A stretch of DNA of 64,000 nt from Gambelia wislizenii (lineage: Eukaryota; Chordata; Lepidosauria; Squamata; Crotaphytidae): positions 368,396,687 to 368,460,686 of the forward strand of contig JAUMIR010000001.1 of NCBI GenBank assembly GCA_030847615.1, written 5' to 3'. How positions within the stretch are numbered: position 1 is the stretch's first letter; the number at the start of each line of letters is the position of its first letter. The translations under genes and the position numbers were made by a program. Shown here in pieces: positions 44,443 to 54,774 of the stretch. Under the pieces are notes generated by a model, which had not been told where the DNA came from, did no database searches, and worked only from the letters and a program-made list of their open reading frames with translations.

Positions 44443-45642
44443 TTGAGGGGCCCTATCCATTTCCTCCTGGCTGATGACCTCCGCTTGGGGATCGACAGGG
44501 GTAGTGTGACCCTGTTGGTGCTCTTGGACCTCTCAGCGGCCTTTGATACAATAGACCATTCCATCCTCTTGGATCGCCTGAGGGAGTTAGGAATTGGAGG
44601 CACTGCTTTGCAGTGGTTCCGTTCCTTCCTCTCGGGCAGATCCCAGAGGGTGAGGCTTGGGGACAGTTGCTCTACTAGAATAGAGCTTAACTGTGGCATT
44701 CCTCAGGGTGCCATCCTGTCCCCGATGCTATTTAACATCTATATGAAGCCGCTGGGAGAAGTCATTCGGAGGCATGGAATGCGGTGTCATCAGTATGCGG
44801 ATGACACCCTGATATACTTCTCCATGTCTCGGTCATCGGCTTCGACTTCAGATGGCATCTCTCCTCTGAATGATTGTCTTAAAGCAGTAATGGACTGGAT
44901 GAGGAAAAACAAATTGAGACTGAATCCAGACAAAATGGAGGTACTAACAGTTACAGGCCCAAAACCAGGTCTGGGAATACAAACTCCAATCCTGGATGGA
45001 ACTACACTCTCCTCCAAGGATTGTGTTCGCAGTCTGGGGGTGCTCCTGGACCCGTCGCTCCAGATGACTAATCAGGTTAATGCGACGGTCAGGAGTGCCT
45101 GTTATCAACTTCGGCTGGTACGCCAGCTGCGCCCTTTCCTGGAAACTAGGGACCTCGAAACTGTGGTACATGCACTGGTAACCTCCCGTCTGGATTTCTG
45201 TAATGCGCTCTACATGGGGCTACCCTTGTGCTTGACTCGGAAACTTCAACTAGTCCAGAACATGGCAGCCAGGTTGATTTCTGGCGTTTCCAGAAGAGAG
45301 CATATAACACCGGTGCTAAAAGCTCTCCACTGGCTGCCTATTAGTTTCCGGGTACAGTACAAGGTGTTGGTTATGACCTTTAAAGCCCTACATGGCTTGG
45401 GTCCAACTTACCTCCGGGACCGCCTCCTTCCGTACGACCCTCCCCGCACACTTCGGTCCTCTGGGAGGAATCTGTTACAGCCTATGAAAACAAGGCTGTC
45501 GGTGACCTCCCAGAGGGCCTTCTCTGCTGCTGCTCCCAGATTATGGAATGGCCTGCCGGACGAGATCCGTCTTATTACCACCTTAGACAGCTTTAAAAAA
45601 GCTGTCAAGACGGATCTTTTCCGGCAGGCCTTTCCTGAATAA
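44443..45642 (+). CDS. L2 reverse transcriptase, intact from motif A to stop
   Basis: The uninterrupted 400-codon frame encodes most of an L2 RT. LVLLDLSAAFDTIDH is motif A with the first catalytic aspartate. LNCGIPQGAILSPMLFNIYM is the next block, and CHQYADDTLIYFSM contains the catalytic YADD (44794-44805). LRLNPDKMEVLTVTGP, LGVLLDPSLQM, LDFCNALYMGLP, LHWLPISFRVQYKVLVMTFK, LWNGLPDEIR and FKKAVKTDLFRQAFPE follow. The first about eight codons come from the TIR element, so the ATG is fortuitous. It lacks the endonuclease and fingers and is thus not autonomous, but no disabling mutation is visible. Confidence 0.93.
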   Translation: MRGPIHFLLADDLRLGIDRGSVTLLVLLDLSAAFDTIDHSILLDRLRELGIGGTALQWFRSFLSGRSQRVRLGDSCSTRIELNCGIPQGAILSPMLFNIYMKPLGEVIRRHGMRCHQYADDTLIYFSMSRSSASTSDGISPLNDCLKAVMDWMRKNKLRLNPDKMEVLTVTGPKPGLGIQTPILDGTTLSSKDCVRSLGVLLDPSLQMTNQVNATVRSACYQLRLVRQLRPFLETRDLETVVHALVTSRLDFCNALYMGLPLCLTRKLQLVQNMAARLISGVSRREHITPVLKALHWLPISFRVQYKVLVMTFKALHGLGPTYLRDRLLPYDPPRTLRSSGRNLLQPMKTRLSVTSQRAFSAAAPRLWNGLPDEIRLITTLDSFKKAVKTDLFRQAFPE

Positions 45643-45861
45643 TTATCCCGGCCCAAGACTCAGCTGCCCTTTCTAGGCTATGATTGTATGTTTTAAATTT
45701 TTTTTCTTCTAATTTATATATATTTTAATTAATCCATGTTTTTAATCCTTTGTAATTTAATATTATTTTAAGGGGTGGGTGGGCTAGGGTATTGTGACTA
45801 TGGGGTTTTTATATTGTAAGCCGCCCCGATTGCGTTGCAGAGGGGCGGGATATAAATAAAA

Positions 45862-45893
<32 letters not shown>
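44466..45893 (+). mobile_element. L2 LINE, 5'-truncated, young-looking
   Basis: An L2 that starts just upstream of RT motif A and runs through the stop codon, a short 3' untranslated region and the tail TAAGCCGCCCCGATTGCG ... GGGATATAAATAAAATTTT followed by about nine ATT units (45866-45892). About 25 bases of the host TIR element appear to be lost at the insertion point. Confidence 0.95.
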
Positions 45894-45894
<1 letters not shown>

Positions 45895-46128
45895 AGGAGG
45901 TATTATTTTAAAATGTTGTATTGGGTCCTACCCTGACTCCCCCCCCCCCGTCTCAACCCCGGGGTCATGAGGACTACCCAGGGGGTAGAACAGGGCAAAA
46001 GCCCTATGTTGTCAGGACTGCAGGGTTCTAAGACAGGGGCAACATGGAGTATATTGTCCATCTAGACAAGCCCTCAGAACTGTAAAAGCAACAAGCACTT
46101 TGTCCAAAAATGCATCTGGAAACCCAAC

Positions 46129-46235
46129 ATGGTGATCTCCAGATATATTAGAGTACAAGTCCTGCTATTAACATCCAGCATGGGAATATATAGGAGCTGT
46201 GGTCTAACTGGATGCTACCAGGTTGGGGAAAGATG
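46129..46235. mobile_element. Short palindromic MITE, degraded
   Basis: GGTGATCTCCAGATATATTA on the left and GGAGCTGTGGTCTAACTGGATGCTACCAGG on the right are weak complements, as in the GGGAGTTGTAGTCC family. Confidence 0.45.
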
Positions 46236-46715
46236 TTCAGTATACTCTAGATTGCGGGGTACAGCTAGATTCACATAGTCCTGGGAGTGAGGAGTTATCT
46301 GAAAGAGTAATTGGTATGAAAAATGCAAGTGAGTGGAAGATATTTAAAAGCTGATTACTGATTGAATGCTAATTGATTATTGGGGTTAGTTGTAATTTGA
46401 TTTTAATCTTGACTTTAATTTTCTTGTCAAGAAAATGCATTAATCAAAGCAACTTTCTAGTCATAAATGGCAGAATTTTAATTGTTTTATTGTATTCTCT
46501 TAGTTCCTTCTTGTGAGACTGTCATGATGTGGCTTACATAATGAGTGTCTGATCACTCTTCCTTGCTTGTTAATTTGTTTTAATTTGCTTAGATAGACAT
46601 TTTAAAGTATTCTGTCTTAATGTGTGCCCATGATAAATATTTTATTTAATTTGGGTATGTTTAGTCAGTTAAATACTAGCTTTATTCAAAGGTAAGCCTA
46701 TTAAAGCAAAATTGA
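46236..46715. other. Unassigned AT-rich sequence
   Basis: No feature recognised. Confidence 0.4.
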
Positions 46716-46913
46716 TTGGTTTGAGCATTGGACTATGACTCTGGAGGACAGGGTTCGAGTCCCCACTCAGACATGGAAACCCACTGGGTGACCTTAAGTC
46801 ACGCTCTCTCAGTCTCAGAGAGAGGCAATGACAAACCCTCTTTGAACAAATTTTGCCACAAAATCCCGTGACAGATAAGTCAAAACCACTTGAAGGCACA
46901 CAGCAACAACATT
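46716..46913 (+). mobile_element. tRNA-headed SINE with intact B box
   Basis: TTGGTTTGAGCATTGGAC, then GGGTTCGAGTCCCC (a perfect RNA polymerase III B box, about 46751), ATGGAAACCCACTGGGTGAC, CTCAGTCTCAGAGAGAGGCAA, GTCAAAACCACTTGAAGGCAC and an ACAGCAACAACA tail. The first bases of the head are lost. Confidence 0.9.
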
Positions 46914-47309
46914 CAAAAAGTGGTTCAGAATCTGACTTTTCAAAGAAGACTTCTGAATACCAGAAGTATTTGGAAGGTATCTTTTTTTTTAACTGAAAAA
47001 AGAAGTGTAAAGCTCTTCCAAGGAGTACTTTGTTGGGGGTTTGAGACCTGTATAAATACTGTACATAGCAATAGCTAGGCATTAACCAGAGGAGTTAACA
47101 TTGAGACCATCATTTGGTCCATGTACTTAGATGTTAGCGTAATAAAGCGGAAATATAAGGAGAAACAACTTCCAGTGGAAGTTGACTATAGAATCATGCT
47201 GGATGACTTACAAATTCCTAGAGAGGGAGACCAGGTGACGCAGTGGTTAAATGCCAGTACTACAGCCACAATGTTGCAAATTCAATCCCAAAGACTCCAA
47301 GGCGCCAGT

Positions 47310-48424
47310 TACACGACAAAAAATGTTGCGGGGCTTACTGTGTTATTGTGATCCCGAATCCGTCCCCCGCTGTTTATACAATTTTTGCCACTGCTATGGA
47401 TATCCCGGATGGTCCCGTGACTGATATTTACACGTACAAAGTTCCATTTTTAATTTTCGATTCCGGGATGCTTTATCCCGTGATTTTATTATTTACACAC
47501 ATTAGATGTACTGTGATTTTTTTTTTTTTTTGTCTGTCAATCAAAGATGCGATTACTCGTTTTTTTCAAATTTTGGTCTACGTGTTTCCGGTCCTTTTCC
47601 CCACCACGGATGCAGCGATTGGCCAAAGTTTAAACAAAGAAGGACGTCACATGCGCTTTTCATGCACCTCATCTTTTTCTGTATGGCAACATGGAGGTGG
47701 CCACTTCAGCAGCTCTGGCTACCGCTGCCCGTTTGCGATTATCTCTTTTAGCTCTTAAGAGGCGCGTAATAATCATGCATAGAAGAAGGATGCTTCTTAT
47801 TTTCCTTCTTCTTCTCTATTCCAAAGTGATGGAAAAGGCCATTTCAAGACCACAGGTCATGTATTTTGCTGCCATCGATTCCCCAGAGGTTATGAGATTT
47901 GTTCGCCCAGACCGGAGGAAACGACGGTGGTGGGTGTACCCGACAATGGAAGAGTGGTGGGAGAAATTTGTGATGAACATCTGGTCGGACGAACAGTGGA
48001 TACTGTACTTCAGGATGCCACAGTTCCTATTTATGTGCCTTGCAGAGCTACTACGCCCAGAGATTGCAAAGTCGGACACGAACATGAGAAAAGCCATCCC
48101 TGTTGGGAAGAGATTCACTGTTGCTGTTTTCCTTCTCGCCCACCGGTGCTCGTATGGTGCAGTTTCCCAGTTGTTTGGCGTAGGAAGAGCAACTGTGTGC
48201 AAGATTTTTGTGGAGGTCGTGCTCTCAATGGAAAAGTTACTTCTTAAGTGGACAGTCTTCCTCAGAGACCACAGAAAGGTATTTTTTTTTCTTTTCTTTT
48301 TGGTTTTGATAAATCGTGTAATCGCATTTACTCTAAGACTTTTAAACAAAGCAGTATGGAGTACACGTGTATAATAATGTACTGATAGTACTGAAAGCTT
48401 CCCCCTACGTTTATATGTAGAGGA
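47310..48424 (+). mobile_element. PIF/Harbinger transposon, 3'-truncated
   Basis: A CpG-rich block unlike its AT-rich neighbours. A 380-bp leader (with CGGATGGTCCCGTGAC and CCCGTGATTTTATTATTTAC) precedes a transposase exon, which is followed by only about 145 bases before SINE sequence returns. Neither a convincing terminal inverted repeat nor the second exon with the catalytic DDE residues is present. The high CpG content suggests a rather recent arrival. Confidence 0.75.
47691..48278 (+). pseudogene. Harbinger transposase, first exon only
   Basis: From the ATG, 196 codons run without a stop to AAAG|GTATTTTT, a plausible splice donor in phase 0 followed by a T-rich intron start. Residues 75-83 (RRKRRWWVY), 95-108 (LYFRMPQFLFMCLA) and 115-165 (KSDTNMRKAIPVGKRF, LLAHRCSYGAVSQLFGVGRA) fit the N-terminal region of HARBI1-like nucleases, including the helix-turn-helix-like part SQLFGVGRATVCKIF. 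The domain carrying the aspartate of the GAIDG-type motif would be in the next exon and is missing here. Without a downstream exon in range the gene is dead. Its start is chosen because the frame opens there after noncoding leader. Confidence 0.78.
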
Positions 48425-48856
48425 CATGTATAGCTCAGACTTCCATCTTTTCGTAGGTCAGTAAAATGAGTACCCGGCTTGTGGGGGGAATTAGCTAACA
48501 CACACTGGAAACTGCTTAGTGCCTAGCATGCTATAAAGTGGTGTAGATGTGTAAAGTGCTATTGCTTAACGATTTGTAAGCTGCTCTGAGAGCCTTTGTG
48601 GCTGAAGAGCAGTGTATAAATATCTAAATAAATAAATAAAAATAGAGAAAACATATTAATCAAATCCATGAATGCTTAACCCACAAATGTGGAGGGGTGA
48701 GTGTACATGATTAGACACATGCTTCAGATCAGAAGCATGAGTAAAACATATGAAAACCCAAAGCTAGGAATGTGGTCAGAGTTACCTAATGACTATTATT
48801 TCAGAAATATAGCAGAGACTTGAGTGTAATTATAGAAGCAAGAGATAAGCCATGTA

Positions 48857-49394
48857 GGGGCTCATCTACACCAGCCAGGATACGCTGGCTCCCCGCTGGC
48901 ATATCCTGGCTGCAGAGGTAGCCCATTCTGTCCCCAATACCTGAAGAAAATGGGACAGAGTCCACACAGGAACACTAGGCAGTTGCTGCAGCTGCCACCA
49001 CAACCATTTCCCCTTCTCTGCCTGGTCCAACCAGCCAGCCACATCATGAAACAAGCCCCCTGAAAGTGACCAGCTTTAGTCACATGCTGCAAGTCTACTG
49101 CCCAGACCTGGCAGAGCAAGGGCAGCAGCAGCAAGGGCCAACCTGCCAGGACAGACTCCCACAGACATGCAGGGCCTGCTCCATCCTGTCCCAGCAGGAA
49201 TGCATTAAACTGGGTATTTTTAAAAAATGCAGTAAAGGGCCCTTTTCTGGCTTGTCCCCATTTCAGCCCCATATCTGCCCTTGAGGTCATAAGGGCTGCC
49301 TGGGCACAGAACGGAGTAAAAGCCCTGTGTTATCTGGACTGCAGGGCTCTGGAATGGAGACAAGCCAGGGTGTTTGGCTGGTGTAGACAAGCCC
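48857..49394. mobile_element. CTACAC-family TIR element, complete
   Basis: The left end GGGGCTCATCTACACCAGCC and the right end GGCTGGTGTAGACAAGCCC form an approximately 18-bp TIR with few mismatches. The 538-bp interior is non-coding and shares landmarks with the copies at 24251 and 44200 (CCAGCTTTAGTCACATGCTG, GAGGTCATAAGGGCTGCC, GGACTGCAGGGCTCTGG). This is the reference copy of the family. No clear target duplication. Confidence 0.82.
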
Positions 49395-50402
49395 TTGGCC
49401 ACGATATGAAACTACAGCAAAGACAACGGCAACAAATAATGTTGCCATATTGGTGTTGTAAATTTCTTTGTCTTCCAATAATTGCACTAATGTATCTAAC
49501 AGAATTTTGTCAGTGTAACGTTAAGAAGATACATGATAGATGTGTCCTTGTGAAAATGCTTGTGTAAATATCAAACATTACCTGTACTTGGGCCCTTAGC
49601 TATAGACACAAATGGAATTAACATCAGTTTAGGGAAGAGAATTTTGTTCAAAATGTCCATCCTCCAACAGCATTTTTCCAGGGCTAGCTTTTTAAATGTC
49701 TGTTACAGTGTTCAACACAAGTTGGCAACACAGCACATTAAAAAAGTGGGGGTGGAACCTTTCTGGATTTAATTGATTATTATTCTAACGAAAAGAAGCC
49801 AAGATACCATGGATTTCAACCTGCCAGCTGTTCGCTCATTTGTTGCAAAAAACAAAAACACCCCCCCGCCTCCGGCTTTGACTATTTTGGGAACATTTGT
49901 AGAATGAATAAGGGTTCTCAATTCTCCCCCCTTCCATTTTGTAAAGTTAAAAAAATGGTATGTTGTTTTGTTAGTGAACTTGAGTTTTAGGGCTGGATAA
50001 GAACAATAAATATGCCAAATTAGTGTAGCTGTTTTCCTGGGTTTTGCACATTTATTATTTATATTCAGCCCTAAGACTCCACACTAATACATAACATACA
50101 TAATTACTGCTACACGTCCCTAATTGCTACACAGATGTTACAATTATCACCATTATGTTTTCTTATCTAATACATTGAGAATGTAGTACCAGCTGAAAAA
50201 TAAGAATTGACGGATAACTTAATCATTAAATCTCAAAATGTGGTGGCAAATAGAAACCACAAAATAAATTGCAAAAGATCAGCAGATAAATGACTAGTTG
50301 ACCAGTGTATGGAATACATATGGTAACACTTAGGCAAAAATGTTACAGATTCAGTTCAGGCCAGGTTTTGGTTAGATTTACAGGAGGGCTTGCACTAAGA
50401 CT
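49395..50402. other. Unassigned AT-rich sequence
   Basis: No feature recognised apart from a C run at 49861-49867. Confidence 0.4.
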
Positions 50403-51392
50403 CTAACCTATCTAGTCCGTGAGCTGCTCTTCGCTGCTGCTGCTGCTCTTGTTACCCACACAGAAGCAGCTCTGCAGCATCTAACATCTTGCTTCACAAC
50501 AGCTGTAGAGCTGTTTGGGCTGGAAGTCAACCTGAAGAAAATGGAAGTTCTTTACCAGCCTGCACCACAGGACGAACAGCACCATCCCCACATTGCCGTA
50601 GGCAAATCTGTGCTTAAGGCCGTTCAGCAGTTCACCTACCTGGGAAACATCATCTCCTAGGATGCCAAGATTGACAAAGAGATTGATCACAGATTAGCAA
50701 AGGCATATAGAGCATTTGGAAGACTTTACAAAAGAGTCTGGAGTAACAAACACCTGAGGTGAAGCACAAAAATCAGTGTGTATAGAGCCATTGTACTGTC
50801 TATTCTCCTTTACGGGTCTGAAACATGGGTCACCTATTGCCAACACTTACGTCTGCTCGAGTGGTTTCATCAGCGCTGTATACATACAATCCTAAATATA
50901 CACTGGGTTGACTATGTGACGAATGTTGCTGTCCTTGAGCAAGTAGGGATCACCAGCATTGAGGCCATGATATTGAGAACACAGCTGCGCTGGGCAGGGC
51001 ACGTTTCTAGGATGGAGGACCATCGCCTCCCAAAAACAGCACTCTACGGTGAACTCCGCATGGGTCAGCGTAAGAGGGGAGCTCCAAAAAAGCAATACAA
51101 GGACTCTCTGAAACAACATCTCAGGCTCGGCCAAATTGATCACTAACAATGGTCCACCCTGGCCTCACATCAGGAGGCATGGAGACGCACTATCCACAAT
51201 TATGCAGCCTTATTTGAGAACTCACGCCAAACAAGTCTTGAAGAGAAATGACAACACAGAAAGAATCACAACCCGGAAACATCACCCAAGGAGACCTTCT
51301 GCTGTGCTCTCTGCAACCAGACTTCTTTATCTCAGATTGGCCTGTTCAGTCATCAGCACGCTTGCAGAAAGTGCAGGATGAGTCCTTCCTGA
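50403..51392 (+). pseudogene. Zinc-finger-ending LINE, RT C-terminal half to end
   Basis: The longest of three copies. It encodes RELLF followed by five alanine codons (50433-50447) where the RT catalytic aspartates are expected, then LVTHTEAALQHLTS, ELFGLEVNLKKMEVLYQP, AVQQFTYLGNIIS, SILLYGSETWVTYCQHLRLL, QRCIHTILNIHWVDYVTNV, STSIEAMILRTQLRWAGHVSRM-like and the C-terminal finger region. Stops interrupt it at about 50659, 50760, 51144 and 51248. The intact portion 50778-51146 is 122 codons. It ends with the AG-rich tail at 51416-51427. Confidence 0.85.
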
Positions 51393-52689
51393 ATCTTCGT
51401 TTGTGAAGAAAAGCCAGAGAGAGAGAGACAGGAGCTATTCAATGTGCTGCTGAGTCCTATTTAGAAATAGGGTTCAGTGCCTTGCAGAGCTATGTTTAAA
51501 ACCTGGATTAAAAGCTGGAGTGGGTTGACCTAGATGTCAATGCTCCAGTTTTTAAATACCACAATGAATTGTTCAGCACTGGAAGAATATGCTTGGAAGA
51601 TAAGGTGGTTAAATGACAGTCCTCTATATCAAGGGAAGTATCATGAATCAAGTGGGCTCCAACTAGTTAAACAAAAGTTATGGATGACCATTGTCACATT
51701 CTCTAGTTTCCCTTTCTTTCATTGCAAAGCTTGTGATCTCTTGCCGATTTAACCCTGTTGCACTAGGTTTTTAAAAAAATGCTTTGTGAGTTATTTTCTT
51801 ACTCCAATAAAACTTCCTATGTGTTGTCCATATATCAATGTCCTATATCCTAAAGAGTGTGTTTGTGATATTTTCCAAATCCAGTGAGAATTCCTATATG
51901 CTGCATATGTACAGATGCCCTGTATCTAAAGGTGCACGTGTGTGTTGTGTAGATTCAAGCATATTCCACCTAAACATCCAGAACCAGAAAATACAAGATG
52001 AAAGCAAAATGAAATCAAATAAATATTAAATGGAAGGCATTTTTATTTGTGCGTCATTTCAGGAGCCTTTGTGGGCTGGGAGGCAATACAGAAACAGGAC
52101 TCATTCAGACAGGAGAATTAATTGCAGAAAATAGCGTATTAACTCACTATTGCAGCAGTGTTCCACTAGCATGGAAAGCTATCTGAGTATGAGCTTCACA
52201 CGGAGCATGCCCACAAGAAAAGATGGTGGCTGCGAGTTAATTACCTGTCTTATTATTCCCCCAAAGCTCCCTCCATCCCCTTTTTTTGCCTTGTTAAATG
52301 AGAGAAGCAAAAGAGCGATCTTCTGTGTAAAAAAACCATTATTTTGCCCTGCCGCTCGAAAACAGCGCTTGATCATGTCCATGAAAAATAACCATGGAAG
52401 CTCCAGCCACTTTGTCTCCAGCAAGTCTTCCCCCTGCACACATCCTGCCAATCACAGTTTAACTTCCTGGATGTGCCCCAGTTCCAATTGGTTGTTCAGA
52501 TGGCCTGTATGTGCATTTTTGCATTTAAAAAAATAATAAGAAACAGCAAAAGCTGTTATCGTGAACTACTTGGAGTTTTCAGCCCCCCTCCTTCTGAATA
52601 TGGTGAATCTCGGCAGAAGCTCATCTGGTCAAAAGGTATTCTGCCCACATTCCTTGAGGATGTTTTTCATTGTCTTAACAACCCCATAG

Positions 52690-52690
<1 letters not shown>
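51393..52690. other. Unassigned sequence
   Basis: It includes the LINE's AG tail at 51416-51427 and a 48-bp segment at 51980-52028 repeated at 54727-54774. Otherwise no feature is recognised; frames at 52150-52536 have no known product. Confidence 0.4.
51980..52028 (+). repeat. Short dispersed duplicate, copy 1
   Basis: CCAGAAAATACAAGATGAAA, then GAAATCAAATAAATATTAAATG. Nearly identical to 54727-54774; both are followed by AT-rich sequence. Confidence 0.75.

Positions 52691-52749
<59 letters not shown>
52691..52749. repeat. (AG)n microsatellite
   Basis: About 29 AG units without interruption. Confidence 0.97.
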
Positions 52750-52752
<3 letters not shown>

Positions 52753-53405
52753 GTATACTTGTTGTACTGTGGGTTGGCAATCATGGATTAAAAACTAGGA
52801 TTAGAGCAACAATTGAGGGATGGAGGCCGTATGGTGGTGCATGCCTTGACTACATCCTGATTGGATTATTGTAACATGCTGTTCATTGGGCTGCCTTTGG
52901 AAACAGTTTGGAAACTTCGGTGGGTCCAAAATGCTGCGGCCAGGCTGTTGACCCGGGCTGATTACAGGGAACATGCGACCACACTGTTAAAACAACTCCA
53001 TGGGCTACTGTTCTGCTTCTGGGCAGAATTCAAAGTGCTGGTTATGACCTTCAAAGTACTATACAGCTTGGGTCTACATTACCTGAAAGGTCATATCTCC
53101 CTGTATGAGCCTGCCCAAGTTTTGAGATCTTTAGGAGAAAGCTTTTTTCTCAGTCCCACTACCTTCACAGGCATGTTTGGTAAGAACATGGAAAAGAGCC
53201 TGCTTAGTGGCTGCTCCCACATTATGGAACTGCTTCCTACAGGAGTTGTGCTTGGCCCTCTCTCCTTTCCTTTCTCCAGCAGGCCAAGACCTTTTTATTC
53301 AGGCAGGCAATTTATAAAAAGAGCTTTTAATGGGGTAGTGTTTTTCTCTGTTTTTATATTTTTAATCTGTTTTTATCCTTTTCACAATGTTTTAATTGGG
53401 TATTA

Positions 53406-53637
53406 CAGGTTGCCCACCCCATCTGCAGGGGCTACATTCCTGGACTTAATGTGGCTACATGAAACTGTGGATAACAGCAAACCCTATTGAGATGATGGCT
53501 TCTGGCCCAACTTCTGGTGGAAGCATATCAGAATCACACTGGAGAACATAGAAAATGCCTCAAGAAGACATAATTTTTTTCAGAGGTAGATAAGTGAAAC
53601 CACAAATACTGGTCCTGTGGATACAGGAGTCAACCTG
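53406..53637. mobile_element. Tigger-like MITE inside L2
   Basis: CAGGTTGCCCACCCCATCTG on the left and CCTGTGGATACAGGAGTCAACCTG on the right make an imperfect TIR. TA precedes the left end and TG follows the right, a decayed TA duplication. The 232-bp interior (ATGAAACTGTGGATAACAGC, CTTCTGG..GAAGC) is non-coding. Confidence 0.75.
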
Positions 53638-53787
53638 TGTACTGTTTTAACTTTGTGTTTTTTAAAAAATAATTATCATTTAATTGTTTTTAACTTTTGC
53701 ATGAATAATTTTTAAAACTGTACCCTGTTTTTAAAATGTCTGTGAGCCATCCTGGATCCCATTTAGGGAGAAAGGCAGGATGTTAAA

Positions 53788-53824
53788 GAGATAGATAGAT
53801 AGATAGATAGATAGACAGATAGAT
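53788..53824. repeat. (GATA)n microsatellite
   Basis: About nine units, with one GACA variant, at the end of the L2. Confidence 0.95.
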
Positions 53825-54726
53825 ATGTCACAGTAGCAAACTGGTACATCTGAGCATATCAAGACGATCAGGCAGCAAACGTTCTTGTAGCAGAGTTGCA
53901 ATCATCAGGTGAAGAAATGAGCACACAGAAAAAGAGTTGTTTGTCTAAACTATTTCTCTTTACTGGAGCATTTTGGAGCAATATTTACGATGCGTCTGAG
54001 ACTCCCAGCATACAGACTATATAACACAGCACAATGTACAGTGCAGTCTTGCATTGTACAGCCTAGACTGGATGTGCACAGTCTAAGAGCTAACTCCAAG
54101 TCAAGTACAGAGACAGAGAGGGGGGTGATCTAGTTGTACAGTGCAGATACGGTACAGTCATGGGCTATATAGTTAGTAGTTCCCACACACATTTTCCCAT
54201 ATAGAAAAGACTTCAGTCTTCACATTTCCTTCCCACGGTTGTCTCCCTGACATAATCTAGATATGCTAGCCAGCTGCGTTTGTCTGCTCACTGCCCCTGC
54301 AGGCCTGTAGCACATTATACCATGCCGGCTCTTTACAGTATAAATTTCCAGTGAGTGTACCAGACAGCCATTCTATTGAGGGCACCCTGCCGGAGAGAAC
54401 ATGAAGTATATCAGGTTCCCATCCAGTATGATGGGATCTGGAAATACCCCCCTCCAGCTATGTGGCACTACATGGCTCTCAATGGCTGGCAATCCAGGGG
54501 CAGTTCTCCTCACAATCCAATAGTAGCTATGCCAGTGTTCACGTGGTAGTGCAAGAGGGTTAGCTGTATTAATTACTTTGACATGCTAGGCAAATGATGA
54601 AAACTAGAACCTGTTCAGACCCCCCAAACCACTTACCAGAGTGGAACCAAACCCAAGCAGGGTAAAACAATAAAAGGTGGGAAAGGGATCAAAGAATGAA
54701 TTCTGCAACTGTATATACATCTCAAG

Positions 54727-54774
54727 CCAGAAAATACAAGATGAAAGAAAATGAAACCGAATAAATAATAAATG
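54727..54774 (+). repeat. Short dispersed duplicate, copy 2
   Basis: CCAGAAAATACAAGATGAAA, then GAAACCGAATAAATAATAAATG. See copy 1 at 51980. Confidence 0.75.

Larger units (their letters stand above)
44200..46077. mobile_element. CTACAC-family TIR element, split by an L2
   Basis: The left part (to about 44465) has ACATGTGACCAAGGCC, CCAGCCTTGGTTACATGCTGTG and GGCTCCTGCAGTC. The right part (45894-46077) has GGGGTCATGAGGACTACCCAG, GGGCAAAAGCCCTATGTTG, GGACTGCAGGGTTCTAAG and the terminus CCATCTAGACAAGCCCTC. These match, in order, the copies at 24251 and 48857. An L2 lies between. The left TIR could not be located. Confidence 0.75.
47230..48645 (+). mobile_element. Sauria-type SINE, split by Harbinger sequence
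   Basis: The 5' part (47230-47309) has the head CAGGTGACGCAGTGGTTAAA and ATGCCAGTACTACAGCCAC. The 3' part (48425-48645) resumes with CTCAGACTTCCATC, GGTCAGTAAAATGAGTACCC, then GGGGGGAATTAGCT and GTATAAATATCTAAATAAAT. Both halves match in order the SINE that I know as the squamate Sauria type. The 1.1 kb between is unrelated and carries a Harbinger transposase exon. Confidence 0.7.
52825..53825 (+). mobile_element. L2 LINE, diverged, split by a Tigger-like MITE
   Basis: It encodes DYCNMLFIGLPLETVWKLRW, VQNAAARLLTRA, LLKQLHGLLF, FKVLVMTFKVLYSLGLHYL and, in a shifted frame, the LWNCFLQ and RPFYSGRQF C-terminal region. The 3' part ends CTGTGAGCCATCCTGGATCC, GGGAGAAAGGCAGGATG and then a GATA repeat. 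It is clearly older than the copy at 44466. A MITE interrupts the 3' untranslated region. Confidence 0.82.

Noticed and set aside
46745..46765. tRNA gene (perfect B box)
   Set aside because: No acceptor stem or anticodon arm; the sequence continues as a SINE.
47243..47758. 171-codon frame upstream of the Harbinger exon
   Set aside because: It crosses the SINE/Harbinger junction and a T run; no homology by eye, and the transposase frame starts independently at 47691.
47816..48427. 203-codon minus-strand frame
   Set aside because: It is antisense to the Harbinger transposase exon, which has recognisable family features on the plus strand.
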